NCBI RefSeq assembly: GCF_030150285.1
Contig: NZ_JASLGE010000078.1
Span: forward strand, 1-64,000
Direction: 5' to 3'
DNA length: 64,000 bases
Origin: Pseudomonas sp.
GTDB lineage: Bacteria; Pseudomonadota; Gammaproteobacteria; Pseudomonadales; Pseudomonadaceae
The notes under the pieces are model-generated. The model was not told the DNA's origin. It did no database searches and saw nothing but the letters and a program-made list of their open reading frames with translations. Positions 8,424 to 16,812 of the stretch are shown here, piece after piece. Each line of letters starts with the position of its first letter. Position 1 is the first letter of the stretch. The position numbers and the translations under genes were made by a program.

Positions 8424-8451
8424 AAAAAAATGCCCCGAACCAGTCGGGGCA
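8424..8451 (-). terminator. Rho-independent terminator of fabA-fabB
   Basis: On the minus strand ATGCCCCGA, a 5-base loop and TCGGGGCAT run into T7. It lies 22 bases after the fabB stop. Confidence 0.9.
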
Positions 8452-8473
8452 TCCTTATGGGGCCGGGGTAGGC

Positions 8474-9694
8474 TTACTTGCCTTCCCAGCGCTTCAGAAC
8501 CAGCGTGGCGTTGGTGCCACCGAAGCCGAAGCTGTTGCTCATCACGGTGTTGAGCGTGACGTTTTCGCGGGTTTTGGTGAGGATCGGCATGTCAGCAACG
8601 GCAGGGTCGATTTCATCAATGTTGGCCGAGCCAGCAATGAAGTTGCCTTCCATCATCAGCAAGCAGTAAATCGCTTCATGAACGCCGGCAGCGCCCAGGG
8701 AGTGGCCCGACAGGCTTTTGGTGGAGCTGATGGCAGGGGCTTTGTCGCCAAAGACTTCGCGAACGCCTTCCATTTCCTTGACATCGCCTACTGGGGTAGA
8801 AGTGCCGTGGGTGTTGAGGTAGTCGATCGGAGCGTCAACAGTGGACATGGCCATTTTCATGCAACGGATGGCACCTTCGCCGCTAGGGGCAACCATGTCA
8901 TAGCCGTCGGATGTGGCACCGTAACCAACGATTTCAGCATAGATTTTCGCGCCGCGGGCCAGAGCGTGTTCCAGCTCTTCAACCACGACCATACCGCCAC
9001 CGCCGGCGATGACGAAACCGTCACGCTTGGCATCGTAGGCACGGGACGCTTTTTCTGGCGTGTCGTTGTACTGGGTAGACAGGGCACCCATTGCGTCGAA
9101 CAGGAACGACTGGCTCCAGTGTTCTTCTTCGCCGCCGCCTGCAAACACGATGTCCTGCTTGCCCAACTGGATCTGTTCAACCGCAGTACCGATGCAGTGA
9201 GCACTGGTGGCGCAAGCCGAAGAGATCGAGTAGTTAACGCCCTTGATCTTGAAGGGTGTCGCCAGGCAGGCCGATACGGTGCTGCCCATGGTTCGGGTAA
9301 CCCGGTACGGGCCTACACGCTTCACGCCTTTTTCGCGCAGGATGTCCAGCGCTTCCATCTGATTCAGGGTCGAGGCACCGCCAGAACCTGCGATCAGGCC
9401 GGTGCGCACGTTCGATACCTGATCATCGGCCAGGCCGGAATCAGCGATGGCGTCTTTCATCGCCAGATAAGCGTAAGCCGCGGCGTGGCCAACGAAACGA
9501 TAAATCTTGCGATCAATCAGTTCTTCGAGGTTCAGGTCAATGGAGCCGGAAACCTGGCTACGCAGACCCATTTCGGCATATTCCGGGTTGAACCGGATAC
9601 CGGGGCGACTTGCACGCAGGTTAGCGGAGACGGTCTCTTTGTCATTGCCCAGGCACGAAACAATGCCCAGACCAGTGATAACGACGCGGCGCAT
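8474..9694 (-). CDS. fabB: 3-oxoacyl-[acyl-carrier-protein] synthase I FabB
   Basis: FabB condenses malonyl-ACP with cis-3-decenoyl-ACP and so carries the anaerobic unsaturated fatty acid branch in the cytoplasm. The 406-residue protein has the thiolase-fold signatures: nucleophile Cys161 in SISSACATSAH, His near 296 in NTHGTSTPVGD, Lys near 326 in SSTKSLSGH and His near 331. It starts 11 bp after the fabA stop, so the two are co-transcribed as in other Pseudomonas, and it ends in a strong terminator. Confidence 0.97.
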   Translation of the reverse strand: MRRVVITGLGIVSCLGNDKETVSANLRASRPGIRFNPEYAEMGLRSQVSGSIDLNLEELIDRKIYRFVGHAAAYAYLAMKDAIADSGLADDQVSNVRTGLIAGSGGASTLNQMEALDILREKGVKRVGPYRVTRTMGSTVSACLATPFKIKGVNYSISSACATSAHCIGTAVEQIQLGKQDIVFAGGGEEEHWSQSFLFDAMGALSTQYNDTPEKASRAYDAKRDGFVIAGGGGMVVVEELEHALARGAKIYAEIVGYGATSDGYDMVAPSGEGAIRCMKMAMSTVDAPIDYLNTHGTSTPVGDVKEMEGVREVFGDKAPAISSTKSLSGHSLGAAGVHEAIYCLLMMEGNFIAGSANIDEIDPAVADMPILTKTRENVTLNTVMSNSFGFGGTNATLVLKRWEGK

Positions 9695-9705
9695 TCGGAT
9701 AACCC

Positions 9706-10221
9706 TTAGAAGTTGTCAGTTGAGGTAAAGACGCCGACCCGAAGGCCTTCGGCGGTGTAAATCTCGCGACCGTCGACAGTGACCGAACCGTCGGCAATGG
9801 CCAGGTTCAGCTTGCCCTTCAGGACACGTTTGATATGAATGTTGTAAGTGACTTTCTTGGCGGTCGGCAAGACCTGGCCGAAGAACTTCACTTCGCCCGA
9901 ACCCAGGGCCCGGCCACGGCCCGGCAAACCTTGCCAGCCGAGGTAGAAGCCCACCAGTTGCCACATGGCGTCAAGGCCCAGGCAACCTGGCATCACCGGG
10001 TCACCCTCAAAGTGGCAGGCAAAGAACCACAGGTCTGGAGTGATATCCAGCTCGGCGACCAACTCACCTTTGCCGTACTTGCCACCCTCGTCACTGATAT
10101 GGGTGATGCGATCCACCATCAGCATGTTAGGGGCGGGCAGTTGCGCGTTACCTGGGCCGAACAGCTCGCCGCGGCTACAGCGCAGCAAATCTTCCCGAGT
10201 AAAGGCGTTTTGTTTGGTCAT
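9706..10221 (-). CDS. fabA: 3-hydroxydecanoyl-ACP dehydratase/isomerase FabA
   Basis: FabA dehydrates 3-hydroxydecanoyl-ACP and isomerises trans-2- to cis-3-decenoyl-ACP, the entry to unsaturated fatty acids. The 171-residue hotdog protein shows catalytic His70 in FFACHFEGDPVMPG and Asp84 in GLDAMWQ. The start is an ATG with GAGG about 6 bases before it. First gene of the fabA-fabB operon; a DesT/FabR-like palindrome lies about 130-150 bases upstream. Confidence 0.97.
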   Translation of the reverse strand: MTKQNAFTREDLLRCSRGELFGPGNAQLPAPNMLMVDRITHISDEGGKYGKGELVAELDITPDLWFFACHFEGDPVMPGCLGLDAMWQLVGFYLGWQGLPGRGRALGSGEVKFFGQVLPTAKKVTYNIHIKRVLKGKLNLAIADGSVTVDGREIYTAEGLRVGVFTSTDNF

Positions 10222-10352
10222 GCGAGCTCCTCAATAATCCCATGCGGCGGGGTGGGGCAAATCTTCCCGACCAACTGAACCCTCTCAGCTCAGTTCGCCA
10301 GCCTACACATAGACTATTGCGTTGTAGTGAAAGTCACAGCGCAAAGGACAGG

Positions 10353-10370
10353 AATGTACACTTGTGCACT
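10353..10370. promoter_or_regulatory. Putative DesT/FabR-type operator upstream of fabA
   Basis: AATGTACACTTGTGCACT is an imperfect palindrome in which six of nine positions pair in the two half-sites. It resembles the AGTG-ACA...TGT-CACT type site bound by FabR in E. coli and DesT in P. aeruginosa, both controlling fabAB. It lies 132-149 bases before the fabA ATG. The assignment is by eye. Confidence 0.45.
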
Positions 10371-10574
10371 GAAAATTTAAATCGGGTCCGTTCAAGGGCC
10401 CATTTGGGTGCCTAAGACTGCCGCACTTTTGCGTTTAACGCCAGTCGCAGGTGGCTTTTTAGCCATAAGTTACTGGACTCGGCGTTACAGTGCCTGACCC
10501 TGATCAGCTACTTTGGATGACTTGGTAAGGGAATCATTCGTACCGGCCTTCGAGCGTTTTTCCTGTCTTTACTG

Positions 10575-10694
10575 TCATGTGCCGGCGACCGGGGCAATGA
10601 TGGGAGCCCTGCTGTAACCCGGCAGTGGCTGGGCGTTTCGAATGATTTCAGCGCTGCCCGCGGCCAGTGCCACCTTATTGGTCAGGGTTACCAT
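10575..10694 (-). CDS. Candidate small ORF, 39 residues, unknown
   Basis: A short minus-strand frame 51 bp after the histidine kinase gene, starting MVTLTNKVALAAG and ending IIAPVAGT. GGGAG lies just before the ATG, though only 3-4 bases away. About 70% of its codons end in G or C, in keeping with coding DNA in this genome. It has no recognisable domain; a chance frame is quite possible. Confidence 0.3.
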   Translation of the reverse strand: MVTLTNKVALAAGSAEIIRNAQPLPGYSRAPIIAPVAGT

Positions 10695-10745
10695 AAGCTC
10701 CCGGAGCCTTGCCCTTACAGGCTCTCGTGCTCAAGCACAGGGTAT

Positions 10746-12386
10746 TCAAGGCAGATGTGTCGCCTTCGGTGCGGGCGTTATCGGTTGGTGCAGTGCCAGT
10801 GGAATTTCAAGCGTGAACGCTGACCCTTGGGCTTGTTCACTCTTGGCGTGCACGGTGCCGCCCATGCGTTCAGCCAGTGCGCGCGCAATGGGCAAGCCCA
10901 GGCCTGTACCGCCATAACGCCGTGAAATTGAGCTGTCTGCCTGTTCGAAGGCGTTAAACATCGACTCCAGTTTCGCGGTGCTGATCCCGATACCACTGTC
11001 ACGCACGGTGCAGGTAAACCAGATTAACGCCGGGTCCAGTGGCTGCCACTGCGGTTCGATACTGATCTGCCCGCGTTCAGTGAATTTCAAGGCGTTGTCG
11101 ATCAAGTTGACGAGTATTTGCCTAATCCGATTGGGGTCGCCTTGTACGCTCAGTTCGCCCAGCCCCTGCGCAATCGTCAGGTGCAATTGCAAGTCGCGCT
11201 GGCCTGCGGTGCGCTGGAAGGTTTGGGTGCAGTTGCTGAGCAGTTCAACGAGGTTGAAGGGGATACGTTCCAGTTCCAGCGCGGAACGCTCGATTCTGGA
11301 GAAGTCGAGGATGTCGTTGATAACCTTGAGCAAATGCTCGGTGGACTCTGATGCCAGCGCGGTGTACTCCGCCTGCTCGTCGGTCATTTCGGTGGTTTCC
11401 ATCAGTTGTAACATCCCCAGTACACCATTCATCGGGGTGCGCAGTTCGTGACTCATCATGGCCAGAAAATCGGTTTTGGCACCGTTGGCCCGTTCGGCTT
11501 CTTCGCGCGTTTCAATCAGTTGGGCGATGGTGGCCTGTTGCTTACGGCTGGCCTGCTCCAACCCTTCGGCCAAGTTATTGATGTGTTGTGCCAGGCTGCC
11601 CAGTTCGCCGTCGTCGACAATGGGCAAAGGGGCCTTGTAGTCGCCTTGTTGAATGGCTTTAACGGCTTGGCTCATGTCGCTGATGGGTTTGGACAGGTTT
11701 GATGCCAGGCGTCTGGCCAGCAGGTAAGTGCACGCCAGGGCAAACAAGGCGAGCAGCAGGGCTTTAAGGAGTAAGGCTTGCTGGCGTTGGTTGAAGGCCT
11801 CATTGGACATGCCGACCAACACACGGCCCAAATAAGCGTCTGATGCGCGAGACGCTGGCGAATTGCCCGGTGCGCTGCCATCGGCAGCGGGTACTCCTTG
11901 CGTGCGGATTGGGGCTTGGAACACGTCAACAGGCAATGTTTGGGGGGCATGCCCGGCAGTAGCCAGGACGGTGTTCGCGCGGTCCTCGATTTGCGCGAAT
12001 TGTACATGCGCATTGCGCAGTGAGGCCTGTGTCAGGGTTTCCAGTAGCGCGGTGTCGCCTGACAGTAAGGCGTACTCCGCGGCGGGAGCCAACTGGTTGG
12101 CAATCAGTTGGCCTGAGACATCCAGTTCCTGACGTAAATCCTGGATTCGCACAAAGGTAAAAAAGCTGATGAGCAGCAGGGTTAACAGCAACGCAGGGAC
12201 CAGACTCACCAGTTGGGTTCGGGTATACAGGTCCCACCGGCCAGGGGCGGTCATGGATGATGAGTTCCGTTGGGCCTGAGCCTGATAGCGGCGGTTGAGT
12301 ACCCCATCGATACGCTCCTCTTTGGCTGGCTCAGCCGTGCTGCTTACTGAAAAAAGATGTTGGGTGGCATGGTAGCTGAGCCGCAT
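10746..12386 (-). CDS. Membrane histidine kinase without a receiver domain
   Basis: 546 residues. A cytoplasmic N-terminal stretch (1-55), transmembrane helices at about 59-80 and 205-225 around a periplasmic domain of about 125 residues, HAMP (about 226-280), HisKA with His313 in MSHELRTPMNG, and HATPase_c with NLIDNALKFT, DSGIGIS, FNAFEQ and GGTGLGLPIA. It lies upstream of fabA-fabB on the same strand, as PA1611 does in P. aeruginosa, but PA1611 is a hybrid kinase with a C-terminal receiver, while this protein stops after the ATPase domain. An internal ATG at 12254 would give a shorter protein. Partner regulator unknown. Confidence 0.85.
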   Translation of the reverse strand: MRLSYHATQHLFSVSSTAEPAKEERIDGVLNRRYQAQAQRNSSSMTAPGRWDLYTRTQLVSLVPALLLTLLLISFFTFVRIQDLRQELDVSGQLIANQLAPAAEYALLSGDTALLETLTQASLRNAHVQFAQIEDRANTVLATAGHAPQTLPVDVFQAPIRTQGVPAADGSAPGNSPASRASDAYLGRVLVGMSNEAFNQRQQALLLKALLLALFALACTYLLARRLASNLSKPISDMSQAVKAIQQGDYKAPLPIVDDGELGSLAQHINNLAEGLEQASRKQQATIAQLIETREEAERANGAKTDFLAMMSHELRTPMNGVLGMLQLMETTEMTDEQAEYTALASESTEHLLKVINDILDFSRIERSALELERIPFNLVELLSNCTQTFQRTAGQRDLQLHLTIAQGLGELSVQGDPNRIRQILVNLIDNALKFTERGQISIEPQWQPLDPALIWFTCTVRDSGIGISTAKLESMFNAFEQADSSISRRYGGTGLGLPIARALAERMGGTVHAKSEQAQGSAFTLEIPLALHQPITPAPKATHLP

Positions 12387-12470
12387 GAGTTTTTCAGTTG
12401 AGGCTATTTCTTGCCTGAAATCAATCGCCCCTGCAGCCGTGTTAGGGCTGGTCGCGCGAAATGTGCGCCG

Positions 12471-12476
12471 TATAAT
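12471..12476 (+). promoter_or_regulatory. -10 element of the gpsA promoter
   Basis: A consensus TATAAT lies 40 bases before the gpsA ATG. No good -35 is seen at 17 bp (CTGGTC), so an activator or a weak promoter is likely. Confidence 0.55.
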
Positions 12477-12516
12477 GCGGCCATCGCCACAACTCTATAA
12501 GACAACGGGATTGCAT

Positions 12517-13542
12517 ATGACTGAACAGCGCGCTATCGCGGTCTTGGGAGGCGGAAGTTTTGGCACCGCCGTGGCCAACTTGCTGGCTGAAAACGGCCAC
12601 GCTGTGCGCCAGTGGATGCGCGACCCGGAGCAGGCCGAGGCCATCCGTCTGCATCGAGAAAACCCGCGTTACCTCAAAGGTATCAAAATTCACCCGGGCG
12701 TTGACCCGGTGACTGATCTGGATGCCACGCTCGACGCGTGTGATCTGTGCTTTGTGGCGTTGCCCTCCAGTGCCTTGCGCAGTGTGCTGGCCGCCCATGC
12801 ACAGCGCTTGACCGGCAAAATGCTGGTGAGCCTGACCAAGGGCATTGAAGCTCATAGTTTTAAGCTGATGAGCGAGATCCTTGAAGAAATTGCCCCGCAA
12901 GCCCGAATCGGCGTGTTATCCGGCCCTAACCTGGCCCGAGAAGTGGCCGAGCATGCACTGACCGCTACAGTGGTCGCCAGTTCAGACGAGGCCTTGTGTG
13001 TGGCGGTGCAGGCGGCGTTGCATGGCCGTACATTTCGTGTGTATGCCAGTGCCGATCGCTTCGGCGTGGAACTGGGTGGAGCGTTGAAAAACGTTTACGC
13101 GATCATTGCCGGCATGGCCGTTGCGCTGGGCATGGGCGAAAACACCAAAAGCATGCTGATCACCCGTGCCCTGGCCGAGATGACCCGGTTCGCCGTCAGC
13201 CAGGGTGCCAATCCCATGACGTTTCTGGGGCTGGCAGGTGTGGGCGATTTGATTGTTACTTGTTCATCGCCGAAAAGCCGTAACTACCAGGTCGGCTTTG
13301 CACTGGGAGAGGGGCTTAGCCTGGAAGAGGCCGTCGGCCGCTTGGGAGAGGTGGCGGAAGGCGTGAACACCCTTAAAGTTCTAAAGGCCAAGGCGCAGGA
13401 ATTGAATGTCTACATGCCGTTGGTGGCAGGTTTACACGCGATTCTGTTTGAAGGGCGCACCCTCAATCAGGTCATCGAGCTATTGATGCGCGCAGAGCCC
13501 AAAACCGATGTCGATTTTATATCCACCAGTGGTTTCAACTGA
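12517..13542 (+). CDS. gpsA: Glycerol-3-phosphate dehydrogenase [NAD(P)+] GpsA
   Basis: GpsA reduces dihydroxyacetone phosphate to sn-glycerol 3-phosphate, the backbone of phospholipids, in the cytoplasm. The 341-residue protein has the NAD(P)-binding GGGSFGTAVA (11-20), the substrate-binding GALKNVYAI with its lysine near 191, and the C-terminal family pattern GLAGVGDLIVTC. The ATG at 12517 gives the standard start MTEQRAIAVLGGG; the frame is open upstream to 12385 but overlaps the divergent kinase gene. Heads a cluster with a DUF4389 gene and sixA. Confidence 0.97.
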   Translation: MTEQRAIAVLGGGSFGTAVANLLAENGHAVRQWMRDPEQAEAIRLHRENPRYLKGIKIHPGVDPVTDLDATLDACDLCFVALPSSALRSVLAAHAQRLTGKMLVSLTKGIEAHSFKLMSEILEEIAPQARIGVLSGPNLAREVAEHALTATVVASSDEALCVAVQAALHGRTFRVYASADRFGVELGGALKNVYAIIAGMAVALGMGENTKSMLITRALAEMTRFAVSQGANPMTFLGLAGVGDLIVTCSSPKSRNYQVGFALGEGLSLEEAVGRLGEVAEGVNTLKVLKAKAQELNVYMPLVAGLHAILFEGRTLNQVIELLMRAEPKTDVDFISTSGFN

Positions 13543-13559
13543 TCCTGAAGGAGCCGTAC

Positions 13560-13892
13560 ATGAACGACGCCAAAAAAACTTCCCAGTACGAGTCCATTAT
13601 TTTACGCGTGGTGTGGATGCTGATTTTTCTGCTGGTATGGCAAGTGGCGCAATTGTTGCTCGGTGCCGTGGTGCTGGTGCAGTTGGTTTACCGCCTGGTG
13701 TATGGGGCCCCGCACGGCGGCCTGATGAGTTTCGGCGACAGCTTGAGCCTTTACCTCGCACAAATCGGGCGCTTTGGCAGTTTTCACACTGAGCAAAAGC
13801 CTTGGCCTTTTGCCGATTGGCCCGCCTCAAGTGCACCTGAAGGCGAGGCCCCTTACGTGACCCCCACCAAGACGCCCGAGCCTCGGCCATGA
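13560..13892 (+). CDS. DUF4389 membrane protein
   Basis: A 110-residue protein with an amphipathic start, one or two hydrophobic helices (about 14-47, IILRVVWMLIFLLVWQVAQ), a conserved LYLAQIGRF segment and a Pro-rich C-terminal tail. It fits DUF4389, small inner-membrane proteins of unknown function that are common next to gpsA and sixA in Pseudomonas. It begins 17 bp after gpsA and overlaps sixA by 4 bases, so it belongs to the same operon. Confidence 0.85.
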   Translation: MNDAKKTSQYESIILRVVWMLIFLLVWQVAQLLLGAVVLVQLVYRLVYGAPHGGLMSFGDSLSLYLAQIGRFGSFHTEQKPWPFADWPASSAPEGEAPYVTPTKTPEPRP

Positions 13893-14338
13893 AGCTTTGG
13901 GTCATGCGCCATGGCGAGGCTGAGCCACGGGCGGCCACCGACGCTCAGCGCGAGCTGACGGCCCACGGCCGGGAGCAGGTTCTGCGCAGCGCTGCCTTCT
14001 TGAAGGGGCAGCCGCTGGACGCCATTTTGGTCAGCCCTTACGTGCGGGCCCAGCAAACGGCCAAGCTTGTACGCGACGCCCTAGGGTTTAAACCCGCGCT
14101 GGTCACCGTGCCGTGGCTGACGCCCGACAGCGACCCGGGCGTTGCGCTGCGCGAGCTCCCGGAGGCTGGCAACACGCTGTTGGTCAGTCATCAGCCCTTC
14201 GTCGGTGATTTGATCAGCCTGTTGCAGCATGGGCATTATCGCCAGCCGCAGCCCATGCAAACCGCGAGCCTGGCGGAGCTGGAGGGTGAGTGGGCGCTGG
14301 CAGGCAGCATGACGTTAGTGGGTGTGCGTCAACCCTGA
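13889..14338 (+). CDS. sixA: Phosphohistidine phosphatase SixA
   Basis: SixA removes phosphate from histidine residues, classically the HPt domain of ArcB and also phosphotransfer proteins of the nitrogen PTS. The 149-residue protein has the histidine phosphatase signature RHGEAEPRA with His8, and the second catalytic histidine in LLVSHQPFVGDL. It is short and lacks the extra helices of larger family members, typical of SixA. ATGA overlap with the DUF4389 gene. With several histidine kinases nearby a role in phosphorelay damping is plausible but unproven. Confidence 0.9.
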   Translation: MKLWVMRHGEAEPRAATDAQRELTAHGREQVLRSAAFLKGQPLDAILVSPYVRAQQTAKLVRDALGFKPALVTVPWLTPDSDPGVALRELPEAGNTLLVSHQPFVGDLISLLQHGHYRQPQPMQTASLAELEGEWALAGSMTLVGVRQP

Positions 14339-14441
14339 AGGGTTGCAGAGTCGGGCGAGTGTGGCCGATAGTTGGGCAATGTTTGTTGAAAAATCCTACG
14401 ACATAAACGCCGCCCAACATTCACCGAGCAAGGAACGACTG

Positions 14442-14885
14442 ATGAGCTTGTGGACCACGCCGCCCGACTTGGCATACCTCAACGGCCTGCGCAAAAACAC
14501 TATCTGCGATGTGCTGGACATTACCTTCGATGCCTTCGATGACCAGTCGATCACCGCCAGCATGGTGGTGGATCATCGCACGCATCAGCCGTTTGGCATG
14601 CTGCACGGCGGCGCTTCGGTGGTACTGGCCGAAACCTTGGGCTCGATGGCCAGTTACATGTGCATCGATACCCAGCAGTTCTATTGCGTGGGCCTGGAGG
14701 TCAATGCCAACCACTTGCGCGGTGTGCGCAGTGGCCGCGTGAGTGCCGTGGCGCGGCCGGTTCATATCGGGCGCACCACCCATGTGTGGGACATCCGCCT
14801 GACCGACGATAACGGCAAACTCAATTGTATTTCCCGGCTGACCATGGCGGTGGTGCCGTTGGGTGAAGCACCCCCCGCTCGCTGA
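14442..14885 (+). CDS. Hotdog-fold acyl-CoA thioesterase
   Basis: A 147-residue single-domain hotdog protein of the PaaI/MenI group, which hydrolyses aryl- or acyl-CoA thioesters. The signature QPFGMLHGGASVVLAETLGS places His55-Gly56 at the active site and catalytic Glu64 seven residues on. The start is the ATG at 14442 with AAGGA 7 bases before it. Substrate unknown; it resembles YdiI-type 1,4-dihydroxy-2-naphthoyl-CoA thioesterases, but Pseudomonas makes ubiquinone, so a menaquinone role is unlikely. Confidence 0.9.
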   Translation: MSLWTTPPDLAYLNGLRKNTICDVLDITFDAFDDQSITASMVVDHRTHQPFGMLHGGASVVLAETLGSMASYMCIDTQQFYCVGLEVNANHLRGVRSGRVSAVARPVHIGRTTHVWDIRLTDDNGKLNCISRLTMAVVPLGEAPPAR

Positions 14886-14995
14886 TTCGCGGGCGACAAT
14901 GGCCGTAGTGGCGTCACTCCTGGCGTATACGGTCATTGATATGGAGAAATTTCCTACAGACAATAGAGGTCGTTTCCTACCTGTGGACGCCTTGT

Positions 14996-15796
14996 ATGTC
15001 TCGGCAGATTTTCTTCGCCCATGCCAACGGCTTCCCCTCGGCCACTTATGGCAAATTGTTCGATGCCCTTGCGCCGGACTTTGAAATCGCGCACCTGCCG
15101 CAACATGGGCATGATCCGCGTTTCCCAGTGGACAACAATTGGCACAACCTGGTCGACGAATTGATCTTTCACCTGGAGCAGCGCGGTGAAGCGGTAATCG
15201 GTGTCGGGCATTCATTGGGCGGGATGTTGCACTTGCATGCGGCCATCCGCTGCCCGCATCTGTACCAGGGCCTGGTGATGCTTGATTCACCCGTGCTCAC
15301 GCGAACCGATCAGTGGGTGATTCGCGCGGCCAAGCGCTTTGGCCTGATCGACCGCCTGACCCCCGCAGGCCGCACGCTCGGGCGGCGCGAGGAGTTCGCA
15401 GACCGTGAAAGCGCGCGGGCCTACTTTGCGGGCAAGACGCTGTTCCGCAGCTTTGATCCCGATTGCTTCGACGCCTATTTGGAGCACGGGTTGCAGGTCG
15501 TTGACGAGCGTTTGCGGTTACGTTTCAACCCTGCCACTGAGATCGACATCTACCGCAGCGTGCCGCACACAGCCCCCGGTCGTGTATTTCAATTAAGGGT
15601 TCCGTTGACCATTGTGCGTGGACGCGACAGCCGTGTGGTCATGCGCCATCATGCCAATGCGGTTGCGCGCATGCCCAATGGCGAGGCGCTGAGCGTGCCG
15701 GGTGGGCATATGTTTCCTCTGGAGCAGCCGCATGAAACAGCCCATTTGCTCAAACATATCGTTGCCCGCTGGGGGCTTCGTCAGCCCAGCCTCTGA
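14996..15796 (+). CDS. Alpha/beta hydrolase, first of a tandem pair
   Basis: A 266-residue alpha/beta-hydrolase fold protein. The HANGFPS strand-turn carries the oxyanion site, the nucleophile is Ser73 in GVGHSLGGML, and the general-base His lies in the C-terminal PGGHMFPLEQP. It is of the same general type as lipase- or esterase-annotated proteins beside gpsA in P. aeruginosa; no substrate can be read from sequence. Start taken at ATG 14996, with a weak GGA before it. It ends 12 bp before the next hydrolase gene. Confidence 0.88.
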   Translation: MSRQIFFAHANGFPSATYGKLFDALAPDFEIAHLPQHGHDPRFPVDNNWHNLVDELIFHLEQRGEAVIGVGHSLGGMLHLHAAIRCPHLYQGLVMLDSPVLTRTDQWVIRAAKRFGLIDRLTPAGRTLGRREEFADRESARAYFAGKTLFRSFDPDCFDAYLEHGLQVVDERLRLRFNPATEIDIYRSVPHTAPGRVFQLRVPLTIVRGRDSRVVMRHHANAVARMPNGEALSVPGGHMFPLEQPHETAHLLKHIVARWGLRQPSL

Positions 15797-15808
15797 AGAG
15801 CATCAAGC

Positions 15809-16663
15809 ATGAGCCCTGTGATGGAAGAAATTCGTCTGAGCTTGCCGCATATCGAATTGGCGGCCCACGTGTCAGGCCCCGAAGACGGCGTGCCCGTGAT
15901 TGCCTTGCATGGTTGGCTGGATAACGCTAACAGCTTCGCCCGGCTGGCCCCCAAATTGCCAGGGTTGCGCATCGTGGCGCTGGATTTTGCCGGGCATGGC
16001 CACTCGGATCACCGCCCCCGTGGGGCCGGGTACGCCTTGGCCGATTACGCGTTTGATGTGTTATGTGTGGCTGAGCAATTGGGCTGGGAGCGGTTTGCCC
16101 TCATGGGGCACTCCCTGGGGGCGATTGTGGCGGTGATGATTGCGGGCTCATTTCCCGACCGCGTCACCCGGCTGGCCTTGATTGATGGCATTGTGCCGAA
16201 GTCCGGGCCGGGAGCCGATACGGCCGAACACATGGGCAACGCGTTGCAGGCGCAACTGCACCATCAACACAAACGCAAATCGGTTCACCCCACACTAGAC
16301 AGGGCCGTGGCGGCCCGGATGAAAGGCATGGTCGCCGTCAGCCAAGAGGCGGCCGAGCTACTGGCTCAGCGCGGCTTGATGCCGGTGCCGGGCGGGTATA
16401 GCTGGCGAAGCGACAGCCGTCTGACGCTGCCTTCGCCGCTACGGCTTAGCGCTGAACAGGGCATGTCGTTTGTTCGACGCGTGACGTGCCCGACAACGCT
16501 GGTGGTAGCCGAGGAGGGCATGTTGGCCAGTTATACCGACCTGTTGGAGCGCCTGCCTTTCTCGCAGGTGCGTGTGCCAGGTGGCCATCATGTGCACCTG
16601 AATGATGAGGCGGGCGCGATCCTTGTTGCAGACTGTTTCAAACGCTTCTTCAGCGCTTCTTGA
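15809..16663 (+). CDS. Alpha/beta hydrolase, second of a tandem pair
   Basis: A 284-residue alpha/beta hydrolase: HGWLDNANSF oxyanion segment, DFAGHGHSDHRP, nucleophile Ser102 in MGHSLGAIVAVM, and His in the C-terminal PGGHHVHL. It differs clearly from the hydrolase before it, so this is not a recent duplication. Probable cytoplasmic esterase or lactonase-like enzyme with unknown substrate. A second ATG four codons in (15821) is an alternative start. Confidence 0.88.
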   Translation: MSPVMEEIRLSLPHIELAAHVSGPEDGVPVIALHGWLDNANSFARLAPKLPGLRIVALDFAGHGHSDHRPRGAGYALADYAFDVLCVAEQLGWERFALMGHSLGAIVAVMIAGSFPDRVTRLALIDGIVPKSGPGADTAEHMGNALQAQLHHQHKRKSVHPTLDRAVAARMKGMVAVSQEAAELLAQRGLMPVPGGYSWRSDSRLTLPSPLRLSAEQGMSFVRRVTCPTTLVVAEEGMLASYTDLLERLPFSQVRVPGGHHVHLNDEAGAILVADCFKRFFSAS

Positions 16664-16713
16664 CTTGCGGTGGCCAACTGCCGAGGCTTGGAGGCTTGAA
16701 ATGGGAGACAACC

Positions 16714-16812
16714 ATGATAGATCTCTACACCGCTGCGACCCCGAATGGCCACCCGGTCTCTATCGTGAGCACGCTCAATGACACGCCTTCTGCAGGTGAG
16801 CCCCGCCGATGA
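16714..16812 (+). pseudogene. N-terminal remnant of a glutathione S-transferase gene
   Basis: A 32-codon frame whose first 18 residues, MIDLYTAATPNGHPVSIV, follow the start of YfcG/YghU-type glutathione S-transferases (MIDLYFAPTPNGHK...). After that it changes to an unrelated tail (STLNDTPSAGEPRR) and stops. Its TGA overlaps the ATG of the next gene. I read this as a GST gene that lost its body by deletion, with its start and ribosome site (GGAGAC upstream) left in place. It could still be translated and help start the next gene. Confidence 0.6.

Larger units (their letters stand above)
10222..10745. other. Intergenic region between histidine kinase and fabA
   Basis: 524 bases between two genes read on the minus strand. 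It contains the fabA leader and putative operator (10353-10370) and one candidate small ORF (10575-10694). The receiver domain that would be expected at the end of a PA1611-like hybrid kinase is not encoded here in any minus-strand frame. No RNA gene or repeat was recognised in the rest. Confidence 0.5.

Noticed and set aside
8408..9709. Long open frame (433 codons) opposite fabB
   Set aside because: It is the mirror of a clear fabB gene; high GC in third positions keeps the opposite strand free of stops. No ribosome site or domain.
10746..12386. Broken receiver domain after the histidine kinase
   Set aside because: I read the minus strand after the stop for receiver motifs and found none; the domain is absent rather than frameshifted.
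12471..12476. Full sigma-70 promoter for gpsA
   Set aside because: Only the -10 element is convincing; no -35 was found, so only the -10 is reported.
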